Source: Shewanella vesiculosa
GTDB taxonomy: Bacteria > Pseudomonadota > Gammaproteobacteria > Enterobacterales > Shewanellaceae
Length of the DNA: 64,000 nt
Direction: 5' to 3'
Assembly: GCF_021560015.1 (NCBI RefSeq)
Contig: NZ_CP073588.1
Coordinates: forward strand, 1,922,001-1,986,000
A program made the position numbers and the translations under genes. Below, piece after piece: positions 56,067 to 64,000 of this stretch (positions are counted from its first letter, which is position 1; each line of letters begins with the position of its first letter). The notes under the pieces are model-generated. The model was not told the origin of the DNA, did no database searches, and saw only the letters and a program-made list of their open reading frames with translations.

Positions 56067-59000
56067 TAAAGATAAGCGTTTAAACAAACGCTTAAAAGAT
56101 ATGCCAGTCGCGATTGTCGGCATGGCGAGTATTTTTGCTAACTCACGTTACCTAAACAAGTTTTGGGATTTAATCAGCGAAAAAATTGATGCCATTATCG
56201 ACGTTCCAGAAACCCATTGGAACGCTGAAGATTACTACAATGCCGATAAATCAATGGCCGATAAAACCTACTGTAAACGCGGTGGTTTTTTACCCGAAGT
56301 CGATTTTAATCCAATGGAATTTGGCTTGCCACCGAATATCCTCGAACTGACAGACACCTCACAACTCTTATCTTTAGTGGTCGCCAAAGAAGTGCTGGCC
56401 GATGCAGGTATTGATGCGCAGTACGATACCGATCGCATCGGTATTACATTAGGCGTCGGCGGTGGTCAAAAAATCAATCACAGTCTCAGCGGTCGTTTAC
56501 AGTATCCTATACTCAAAAAAGTATTTAAAAATAGTGGTCTAAGCGACGCAGACACTGAGATGTTGATCAAAAAGTTTAAAGATCAATATATCCACTGGGA
56601 AGAAAACTCATTTCCAGGCTCACTTGGTAACGTGATTGCTGGGCGTATTGCTAACCGCTTTGATTTAGGCGGCATGAATTGCGTGGTTGACGCGGCATGT
56701 GCAGGTTCTTTAGCGGCGATGCGCATGGCGATAACAGAATTAGTTGAAGGCCGCAGTGACATGATGATCACCGGTGGTGTGTGTACCGATAACTCACCAT
56801 CTATGTACATGAGCTTTTCAAAAACACCGGCATTTACTACTAATGACACCATTCAACCTTTCGATATCGATTCTAAAGGCATGATGATAGGTGAAGGCAT
56901 TGGCATGATGGCGCTTAAACGTCTTGACGATGCTGAGCGCGATGGTGACCGAATTTATGCTGTTATTAAAGGGATTGGCTCATCATCTGATGGCAAGTTT
57001 AAAAGTATTTATGCCCCGCGCCCAGAAGGCCAAGCTAAAGCATTAAGACGCGCTTATGATGATGCGGGTTTTGCACCGCACACGGTTGGCTTAATTGAAG
57101 CCCATGGAACAGGCACTGCCGCTGGCGATGTGGCAGAGTTCAATGGTCTTAAATCGGTGTTTACCGAAGATAATGATACCCAACAGCACATTGCTCTTGG
57201 GTCAGTAAAATCACAAGTCGGCCACACTAAATCGACCGCTGGAACCGCTGGGGTCATTAAAGTCGCGCTGGCGCTGCATCATAAAGTGTTGCCTCCGACC
57301 ATTAATGTCAGTAAACCCAATCCTAAATTAAACATTCAGGACTCGCCGTTTTATTTAAACACCGAAACCCGTCCATGGTTACTTCGTACAGACAATACGC
57401 CGCGCCGCGCGGGTATTAGTGCCTTTGGTTTTGGTGGCACCAACTTCCACATTGTGTTGGAAGAATACCGCCAAGAACATGTTCGAGGCGATAAATATCG
57501 TCAACGTTCCGTGCCGCAAAGTCTGTTAATCCATGCTGAAAATAAAGCTGCATTACAGACTCAATTAAGCGCACTGCAAGCTGAAATTAGCGCTGTTGAT
57601 ACCACACAGCAAAATCGTCAAGAAATTGTGTTGGCTGATTTTGGTAAACGTTTTGCCTTAACGACCATCGCCCCTAAAGCCGCGCGCATAGGCTTAGTGG
57701 TGGCATCATTAGCTGACTTAACCATTCAGCTGACTCAAGCGCTGGCGCAATTGAGTTCGAATACTGCCGACAGCTGGCAACTGCCTTCTGGCACCAGTTA
57801 TCGCTCAACAGCATTAATTCATCCTGAATCAGCAAGCCATAAAGTGGCGGCATTATTTGCCGGACAAGGGGCGCAGTATCTGAACATGGGCGTCGATTTA
57901 GCCTGTTTTTATCCAGAAATGCGTCAACAATTGATGCAAGCAGATAAGGTATTTGCGCAACATAAACAAATGCCACTATCGCAAATAATGTACCCTACCC
58001 CGGCTTTTGAAGCCGAAGATATTGCCGCACAACACGCAGCATTAACCAATACTGCCAATGCCCAAAGTGCTATTGGTGCAGTGAGCATGGGCCAATATGC
58101 ATTATTGACTCAAGCAGGTTTTAAAGCCGATATGGTGGCCGGTCATAGTTTTGGTGAACTGTCAGCATTATGTGCTGCGGGGGTCATTAGCCAAGCTGAT
58201 TATTATCAATTGGCCTTTGCTCGTGGCCAAGCAATGGCGGCAACGCCTAAAGATCAAGATGCTGGCGTGATGTACGCCATTATTGTCCCCGCTCAAGCTG
58301 CTGACCAAGGTGTTGAAAAGCTTGAACAGTGCATTAGTGCATTTGAGGGCGTCAAAGTGGCTAATTACAATGCACCAACCCAACTGGTTATTGCAGGCCC
58401 AACAGCATCATGTACCTTAGCGGCACAAGCAATCACCGCTGAACTTGGCTTTAAAGCAATCGCCCTGCCGGTTTCTGGCGCATTCCACACGCCATTAGTG
58501 GCGCATGCGCAACAACCCTTTGCAGCGGCCATCGATAAGGTTAAATTTGCTAAGCCAAAACTAAGCCTTTATGCCAATGGCACAGGTAAAGCACATCCAA
58601 ATGATCCTAAAGCAATCAAGGCAGCATTTACTGATCATATGCTGCAGTCAGTTCGTTTTAGCGAGCAATTAACCGCTATGTACGACGCTGGCGCACGAGT
58701 ATTTGTTGAGTTTGGTCCTAAAAACATCCTCCATAAATTGGTTGAGGCGACCTTAGGCAACAAAGCCGAATCAGTCAACATAGTGAGCTTGAACCCAAAT
58801 CCTAAAGGCAATAGCGACACTCAACTGCGTCAAGCAGCGTGTCAGCTTTCGGTATTAGGGCTGGCATTAACCGAGGTTGATCCTTATCAAGCGCCCATCG
58901 CTGAACTTGCAAAAGTGTCACCGATGAACGTCAAGTTAACTGCGAGTAATTATATTAGCGCCACCACCCAAGCCAAAATGAACAAGTCGCTGCAAACTGG

Positions 59001-62000
59001 CACAGTTACCAGCAAAACAGTAGAAGTACCGGTCGAGAAAATTGTGGAAAAAATTGTGGAAAAAGAAGTGATTAAAACTGAATACATTGAAGTGCCTGCA
59101 ACATCAGCACAAGCGCCAGCCTCTGCGGTTGCTGCACCTTTGGCGGCAACGACGGCTGTAGCGGCTAAACCAGTTAGCGCAAATGTGCCTGCGTCGGCCG
59201 ATAGTATCGGTGCATTTTTTGCTGCGCAGCAACAAACGGCGCAATTACATCAGCAATTTTTAGCCATACCACAGCAATATGGCGACACGTTTGCTCATTT
59301 GATGACAGCGCAAGCACAAATGGCATCATCGGGATTAGCCATTCCTGAAAGCTTGCAACGTTCTATGGAGCTGTTCCACCAGCATCAAGCACAAACATTG
59401 CAAAGTCACAGTCAATTTTTAACGCTGCAAGCGCAAGCAAGTCAAGCTGCATTAGCCATGTTACAAGGGCAAACACCAATACCAGCAACGACGTCAGCAC
59501 CAGTAGCTGCGGCATCGATGCAGCCTGCATTTGTGCCCCAAAGCCAAGTTGCTCAGGCCACAACGACGCCTTCGACTGTCATAGCTCCTGTTGCTGCTGC
59601 TCAAGTTCAACCAGCTCAAGCTGTTCAATCTCAACAGACTGCCAGTAAACCAGTCCAGGCTCCTGTAGCTCAGCAAGTGAGTTCGCTTGCAGTTTCAGCC
59701 CCAACAGCAGGACTATCGCAGCAACAAGTGTTAGACACTATGCTCAATGTGGTCGCAGATAAAACCGGTTACCCAACTGAAATGCTTGAACTTGGCATGG
59801 ACATGGAAGCCGATTTAGGTATCGACTCTATCAAACGCGTCGAAATTCTCGGCACAGTACAAGATGAGCTGCCAGGCTTACCTGAGCTGAGCCCAGAAGA
59901 TTTAGCCGAGTGTCGCACCTTAGGTGAAATCGTTAGCTACATGCAAACTAAATTACCTGCTGCTAATGCAGTTAGTGTTGCGTCTGCTGCACCAGTTGCG
60001 GCAAACACTGCAACTGCATCAACTGGCTTAACAGCTGAAAACGTTCAGCGCACCATGCTCGCTGTGGTTGCCGATAAAACCGGTTACCCTACTGAAATGC
60101 TCGAACTTGGCATGGACATGGAAGCCGATTTAGGTATCGACTCTATCAAACGCGTCGAAATTCTCGGCACAGTACAAGATGAGCTGCCAGGCTTACCTGA
60201 ACTGAGCCCAGAAGATTTAGCCGAGTGTCGCACCTTAGGCGAAATCGTCAGCTACATGCAAACTAAATTACCTGCTGCCAATGCAGTTAGTGTAGCGTCC
60301 TCTGCACCAGTCGCGGCAAACACTGCAACTGCATCAACTGGCTTAACAGCTGAAAACGTCCAACGCACCATGCTCGCTGTGGTTGCCGATAAAACCGGTT
60401 ACCCTACTGAAATGCTTGAACTTGGCATGGACATGGAAGCCGATTTAGGTATCGACTCCATCAAGCGCGTCGAAATTTTAGGCACAGTACAAGATGAGCT
60501 ACCAGGCTTACCTGAGCTGAGCCCAGAAGATTTAGCCGAGTGTCGCACTTTGGGCGAAATCGTTAGCTACATGCAAACTAAATTACCTGCAGCCATTACA
60601 GTTTCATCGGTAGCAACCGTCTCTTCATCTACAGCACCAACAACGGGCTTGAGTGCTGATACAGTATTAAGCACTATGATGTCAGTCGTCGCCGACAAAA
60701 CCGGTTACCCTGCTGAAATGCTTGAACTGAGCATGGACATGGAAGCCGATTTAGGCATCGACTCAATCAAACGTGTTGAAATTCTAGGTACAGTGCAAGA
60801 TGAGCTGCCAGGCTTACCTGAACTCAGCCCAGAAGATTTAGCCGAGTGTCGCACTTTGGGCGAAATCGTCAGCTATATGCAAACCAAACTGCCTGCAGCC
60901 ATTACCGTGGCACCAGTAGCAACCGTCCCTTCATCTACAGCACCGACAACGGGCTTGAGTGCTGATACAGTATTAAGCACCATGATGTCAGTTGTCGCCG
61001 ACAAAACCGGTTACCCAGCTGAAATGCTTGAACTGAGCATGGACATGGAAGCGGATTTAGGTATCGACTCAATCAAACGGGTCGAGATTTTAGGCACAGT
61101 ACAAGATGAGTTGCCTGGCTTACCTGAGCTTAACCCAGAAGATTTAGCCGAATGTCGCACCTTAGGTGAAATCGTCAGCTACATGCAAACCAAATTGCCT
61201 GCAGCGACCTCAACCGCGATTGCGGCTGTCGCCCCAGCATCAACGGCAAACAAGGTTGAGGTTAACACCGCAGCATTACCGCCACACAGCGAGGTAGCGC
61301 TAAAAAAGTTACCCGCGGCGGATAAACTCGTAGATTGTTATTCAGCGAAAAACTGTATTGTCATCACTGATGATGGCCATAACGCCGGTTTACTCGCTGA
61401 AAAACTCACTGCAAAGGGATTAACCGTCGCCGTTATTCGTAACCCACAAACCATCAGCGTAGCGCATTCACCATTAACCAGTGATATTAAAAGCTACACC
61501 TTGAGCAGCATTGATGATGCGCACATTGCTCAGGTGATTGCCGATATTAAAGCCGACTTGGGCGCTGAACATGCCATTGCAGGTTTTGTTCATTTACAGC
61601 CGCAAACGCTAGTAAATAATCACCCATTAATGTCGTGTACTCTTGCTGCAAAAGCCGCTGTCGACAACGCGTTCTTATGGGCTAAGCATCTTCACCCAGA
61701 ATTTGCTAAACCAACGTCTTCGCGTCTGTGCTACTTTACCGTGAGTCGTTTAGACGGCGGGTTTGGCTACTTAGATAATGACCAATTAGCCACAGCGGAA
61801 CTGAATCAAGCGGCCTTGTCTGGGCTAAGCAAAACCTTAAGCCATGAGTGGCCACAAGTGTTCTGCCGCGCCTTAGACATTAGCAATAATATTGATGCTA
61901 CAAGCTTTGCCGATGCCATCGTTGCTGAGTTGTTTGATATCGATGGTGCCAATGCAAGCGTAGATCGCATTAATGAAGTGGGGATTAGTCAGCAAGGTCG

Positions 62001-63900
62001 AGTAACCTTAGTCGCCGCCAATGCCAGTGAGCAGTTTGCGCCAGCAACGCTTGATGGTAATGACACTATTTTGGTCACCGGCGGCGCAAAAGGGGTAACG
62101 TTTGAATGCGCCCTCACCTTAGCCAAACAATGCCAATCACATTTTGTGTTAGCAGGTCGTAGCCAACATTTTGGCAGCGACTTACCGGCTTGGGCACAAG
62201 GCAAGCAAGCCTCTGAGTTAAAAGCCGCGGCCATTGCTTATATTCAATCGCAAGGCAATAAACCCACGCCAAAACAAATTGATGCATTAGTGTGGCCAAT
62301 TAGCAGCAGCCTAGAAATCGATGCTGCGTTAGCCGCTTTCAGTAAGGTCGGCGCCAGCGCGCAATATGTCTCAATGGATGTCAGCGACGCCACAGCGGTA
62401 GCCGCCAGCCTTAACAGCCTGACGAATGCTAAGGGCGACCCGTTAACCATTAATGGCGTTATTCACGGCGCAGGGGTGTTAGCCGACAAGCATATTCAAG
62501 ACAAAACCTTGGATGAACTTAACCGCGTTTATCACACTAAAGTGACCGGGCTTGCAAGTATAATTAATGCACTCGACCCACAACAGATCAAGCTGATTGC
62601 CTTGTTTTCATCGGCTGCCGGTTTCTACGGAAATACCGGACAAAGCGATTATGCTATGTCGAATGAAATCCTCAATAAAACCGCCCTTAAACTGGCACAC
62701 ACCTTAGCGCATGCTAAAGTAATGAGTTTTAACTGGGGCCCTTGGGATGGCGGAATGGTCAGTTCGGCATTAAAGAAAATGTTTGTTGATCGCGGTGTTT
62801 ACGTGATTCCATTACAAGCAGGTGCCGAGTTATTTGCCCACAGTTTATTAAGTCAGCAAGGCGCACAATTGCTTATTGGCTCAGATATGCAAGGTTCATC
62901 AGATCAGGATAATGCTGTAAAAAAGCTTAATGCGGACGCTTTGCTTATCGCCAAGGGTTCGCTGACGTTTGCAGCCAAGACACAGTCCTCTGATCTTATC
63001 AGTATGACGGTGACTCGAGTCTTAACCCCGGCTGAAATGCCTTTTGTTAGCGATCATTGTATTGCTGGTAATCCGGTATTGCCGACAGTATGTGCCATGC
63101 AATGGATGCGTGATGCAGCACAAACCTTATGTCATGTGCCTGTCAGTATTGCTGAATATAAATTGCTTAAAGGGGTTATTTTTGACACCAATGAGCCACA
63201 TTTGTTGCAACTGGAACTAACGCAAACTGACGCTGGGATTAATGCGCTGATCTCATCTCGTTTGTTAAATGAGCCAAGTGCAGCGATGAAACCGCAATAT
63301 CAAGCAACATTAGTGATCAATAGCGCCGTCTTGACTGATGACATTGCCAAGCCCGTGATTGATACAGCGAGCCTGACAAAGTGGTCGCATATAGCGCCGT
63401 TGAGCTCAGGGGTTGAACTGTATCAAAACGGAACCTTGTTTCATGGCCCACGTTTGCAAGGCATTAAGCAAGTGTTGGCATTTGATGATGCTCAGCTCTT
63501 GTGCCAAGTGCAATTACCGCAGATTAATACCGCTGACTGTCAACATTTTATCCCGTCATCGGCATTAGGTGGCAGCCAAGTTTTCGCGGAAGATTTGCTG
63601 CTACAAGCCATGCTGGTATGGGCCAGACTTAAATACGGTGCAGCAAGCTTACCGTCATCTACGGTTGAATGCGTTACCGCTTGGCCATTTGCCAGTGGTG
63701 ATAAAGGCTATATTCAACTGGATGTTGTTAAACACAGCGGCAGAATGTTAATCGCTAACGTGAGTTTATACCATCAAGATGGTCGCTTGAGTTGCCAAAT
63801 GCTCAACGCTAAAGTGACTATCAGTAAAAGTTTGAATGGGGCCTTTATTCCACATCAAGCGGCTACTGGTGTGTCTCACCACAGCAAGGAAACAGTGTGA
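56050..63900 (+). CDS. pfaA: PfaA, polyunsaturated fatty acid synthase subunit
   Basis: 2616-residue iterative type I synthase subunit for EPA-type fatty acids. Domains: ketosynthase (about 14-470; C217 in DAACAGS, EAHGTGT, GHTKSTAGTAG); malonyl-CoA:ACP acyltransferase (about 598-900; S700 in GHSFGE); Ala/Gln-rich linker; five tandem ACPs with LGIDSIKR serines at 1260, 1365, 1470, 1572 and 1674; ketoreductase (about 1780-2250; GGAKGV near 2010, Y2201 in QSDYAMSNE); and a C-terminal dehydratase-like hot-dog domain (from about 2325, SDHCIAGNPVLPTVCA). AGACTC/GGAG lies before the ATG, within pfaR. The pfaB start overlaps its stop by 4 bp. Confidence 0.96.
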   Translation: MSQSSNKDKRLNKRLKDMPVAIVGMASIFANSRYLNKFWDLISEKIDAIIDVPETHWNAEDYYNADKSMADKTYCKRGGFLPEVDFNPMEFGLPPNILELTDTSQLLSLVVAKEVLADAGIDAQYDTDRIGITLGVGGGQKINHSLSGRLQYPILKKVFKNSGLSDADTEMLIKKFKDQYIHWEENSFPGSLGNVIAGRIANRFDLGGMNCVVDAACAGSLAAMRMAITELVEGRSDMMITGGVCTDNSPSMYMSFSKTPAFTTNDTIQPFDIDSKGMMIGEGIGMMALKRLDDAERDGDRIYAVIKGIGSSSDGKFKSIYAPRPEGQAKALRRAYDDAGFAPHTVGLIEAHGTGTAAGDVAEFNGLKSVFTEDNDTQQHIALGSVKSQVGHTKSTAGTAGVIKVALALHHKVLPPTINVSKPNPKLNIQDSPFYLNTETRPWLLRTDNTPRRAGISAFGFGGTNFHIVLEEYRQEHVRGDKYRQRSVPQSLLIHAENKAALQTQLSALQAEISAVDTTQQNRQEIVLADFGKRFALTTIAPKAARIGLVVASLADLTIQLTQALAQLSSNTADSWQLPSGTSYRSTALIHPESASHKVAALFAGQGAQYLNMGVDLACFYPEMRQQLMQADKVFAQHKQMPLSQIMYPTPAFEAEDIAAQHAALTNTANAQSAIGAVSMGQYALLTQAGFKADMVAGHSFGELSALCAAGVISQADYYQLAFARGQAMAATPKDQDAGVMYAIIVPAQAADQGVEKLEQCISAFEGVKVANYNAPTQLVIAGPTASCTLAAQAITAELGFKAIALPVSGAFHTPLVAHAQQPFAAAIDKVKFAKPKLSLYANGTGKAHPNDPKAIKAAFTDHMLQSVRFSEQLTAMYDAGARVFVEFGPKNILHKLVEATLGNKAESVNIVSLNPNPKGNSDTQLRQAACQLSVLGLALTEVDPYQAPIAELAKVSPMNVKLTASNYISATTQAKMNKSLQTGTVTSKTVEVPVEKIVEKIVEKEVIKTEYIEVPATSAQAPASAVAAPLAATTAVAAKPVSANVPASADSIGAFFAAQQQTAQLHQQFLAIPQQYGDTFAHLMTAQAQMASSGLAIPESLQRSMELFHQHQAQTLQSHSQFLTLQAQASQAALAMLQGQTPIPATTSAPVAAASMQPAFVPQSQVAQATTTPSTVIAPVAAAQVQPAQAVQSQQTASKPVQAPVAQQVSSLAVSAPTAGLSQQQVLDTMLNVVADKTGYPTEMLELGMDMEADLGIDSIKRVEILGTVQDELPGLPELSPEDLAECRTLGEIVSYMQTKLPAANAVSVASAAPVAANTATASTGLTAENVQRTMLAVVADKTGYPTEMLELGMDMEADLGIDSIKRVEILGTVQDELPGLPELSPEDLAECRTLGEIVSYMQTKLPAANAVSVASSAPVAANTATASTGLTAENVQRTMLAVVADKTGYPTEMLELGMDMEADLGIDSIKRVEILGTVQDELPGLPELSPEDLAECRTLGEIVSYMQTKLPAAITVSSVATVSSSTAPTTGLSADTVLSTMMSVVADKTGYPAEMLELSMDMEADLGIDSIKRVEILGTVQDELPGLPELSPEDLAECRTLGEIVSYMQTKLPAAITVAPVATVPSSTAPTTGLSADTVLSTMMSVVADKTGYPAEMLELSMDMEADLGIDSIKRVEILGTVQDELPGLPELNPEDLAECRTLGEIVSYMQTKLPAATSTAIAAVAPASTANKVEVNTAALPPHSEVALKKLPAADKLVDCYSAKNCIVITDDGHNAGLLAEKLTAKGLTVAVIRNPQTISVAHSPLTSDIKSYTLSSIDDAHIAQVIADIKADLGAEHAIAGFVHLQPQTLVNNHPLMSCTLAAKAAVDNAFLWAKHLHPEFAKPTSSRLCYFTVSRLDGGFGYLDNDQLATAELNQAALSGLSKTLSHEWPQVFCRALDISNNIDATSFADAIVAELFDIDGANASVDRINEVGISQQGRVTLVAANASEQFAPATLDGNDTILVTGGAKGVTFECALTLAKQCQSHFVLAGRSQHFGSDLPAWAQGKQASELKAAAIAYIQSQGNKPTPKQIDALVWPISSSLEIDAALAAFSKVGASAQYVSMDVSDATAVAASLNSLTNAKGDPLTINGVIHGAGVLADKHIQDKTLDELNRVYHTKVTGLASIINALDPQQIKLIALFSSAAGFYGNTGQSDYAMSNEILNKTALKLAHTLAHAKVMSFNWGPWDGGMVSSALKKMFVDRGVYVIPLQAGAELFAHSLLSQQGAQLLIGSDMQGSSDQDNAVKKLNADALLIAKGSLTFAAKTQSSDLISMTVTRVLTPAEMPFVSDHCIAGNPVLPTVCAMQWMRDAAQTLCHVPVSIAEYKLLKGVIFDTNEPHLLQLELTQTDAGINALISSRLLNEPSAAMKPQYQATLVINSAVLTDDIAKPVIDTASLTKWSHIAPLSSGVELYQNGTLFHGPRLQGIKQVLAFDDAQLLCQVQLPQINTADCQHFIPSSALGGSQVFAEDLLLQAMLVWARLKYGAASLPSSTVECVTAWPFASGDKGYIQLDVVKHSGRMLIANVSLYHQDGRLSCQMLNAKVTISKSLNGAFIPHQAATGVSHHSKETV
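59725..61203 (+). repeat. Five tandem ACP-coding repeats in pfaA
   Basis: Five copies of an ACP module of about 80 residues with Ala-rich linkers. Active serines are 105 residues apart between copies 1-2 and 2-3, and 102 apart between 3-4 and 4-5. Copies 2 and 3 share linker and DNA almost exactly; copies 4 and 5 share another linker (TTGLSADTVLSTMMSV). This points to two separate recent duplications. Confidence 0.92.
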
Positions 63901-64000
63901 CGGTATTAAGCAACATGGCGCTAAACACGATGAGTGAGCGTATTGCAAAGCAACAAACTAAGCCTATGCGTTTAGCTTTGTTGCTCAGCAAGCCTAATAT
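63897..64000 (+). CDS. pfaB: pfaB, 5' end only
   Basis: GTG at 63897 overlaps the pfaA stop (GTGA) and opens a frame that continues past the window edge (MTVLSNMALNTMSERIAKQQ as first residues; an ATG at 63915 is an alternative start). By position this is pfaB, the acyltransferase-bearing subunit that follows pfaA in EPA clusters. Only 34 codons are visible, so the call rests on context. Confidence 0.7.
   Translation, partial: MTVLSNMALNTMSERIAKQQTKPMRLALLLSKPN

Noticed and set aside
56583..62450. Several minus-strand ORFs inside pfaA
   Set aside because: Shadows of a well conserved plus-strand coding sequence, none with motifs.
1..64000. tRNA or rRNA genes, prophage, integrase or attachment sites
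   Set aside because: None could be seen by eye; a scan with dedicated tools was not possible.

Overview
The window looks like chromosomal DNA of a marine gammaproteobacterium, most probably Shewanella or a close relative. The clearest pointers are the start of an omega-3 polyunsaturated fatty acid synthase locus (pfaE, pfaR, pfaA, start of pfaB), typical Alteromonadales/Vibrio genes (DUF3549/DUF3301 pair, DUF2310, DUF2789, DUF3192), and the order yqcA-truC-yqcC-...-csrB-...-syd-queF. All names rest on reading motifs by eye; no search was run.

Layout. 1-1060 is gene-free and repetitive: a ~165-bp element twice, 354 bp apart, then three 104-bp tandem units. 1.1-4.8 kb holds a secreted M28 peptidase, a small membrane protein and tilS. 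4.8-23.2 kb is one long minus-strand block: rpsB-tsf-pyrH-frr, a terminator, then uppS-cdsA-dxr-rseP-bamA-skp-lpxD-fabZ-lpxA-lpxB-rnhB-dnaE-tilS (translation, isoprenoid and phospholipid precursors, outer-membrane assembly, lipid A, replication). Divergent from rpsB are map-glnD-dapD on the plus strand. 28-31 kb has an HD-GYP protein and purU. 31-37 kb has a ptsG-type transporter, flavodoxin yqcA, truC, yqcC and the DUF3549-DUF3301 pair. 37-44 kb is loosely packed: two CsrB-type RNAs, a FocA-like channel fused to CBS domains, a membrane-bound LuxR-type regulator, a secreted beta-barrel protein and a periplasmic MsrA. 44-50 kb has small conserved genes and a three-gene operon ending in an SF1 helicase with a possible C-terminal nuclease domain. 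50-52 kb is syd/queF, 52-53.5 kb an S10 peptidase. 53.5-64 kb is the pfa locus, which runs off the right edge.

How the genes work together. PfaE would load phosphopantetheine onto the five ACP domains of PfaA; PfaR is the probable activator. The two CsrB-like RNAs, each with a UvrY/GacA-type palindrome upstream, would titrate CsrA; the hairpins in the left-end repeats also carry CsrA-like AGGA loops.

Sequence quality. Many genes are broken by single-base shifts, usually one extra base in a homopolymer: dnaE (three shifts), bamA, glnD (two), ptsG, the DUF3301 gene (two) and probably one or two small ORFs. Because dnaE and bamA are essential, these are most likely sequence errors and the loci should be read as intact genes in the living cell. 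Several small genes become visible only after correcting such shifts.
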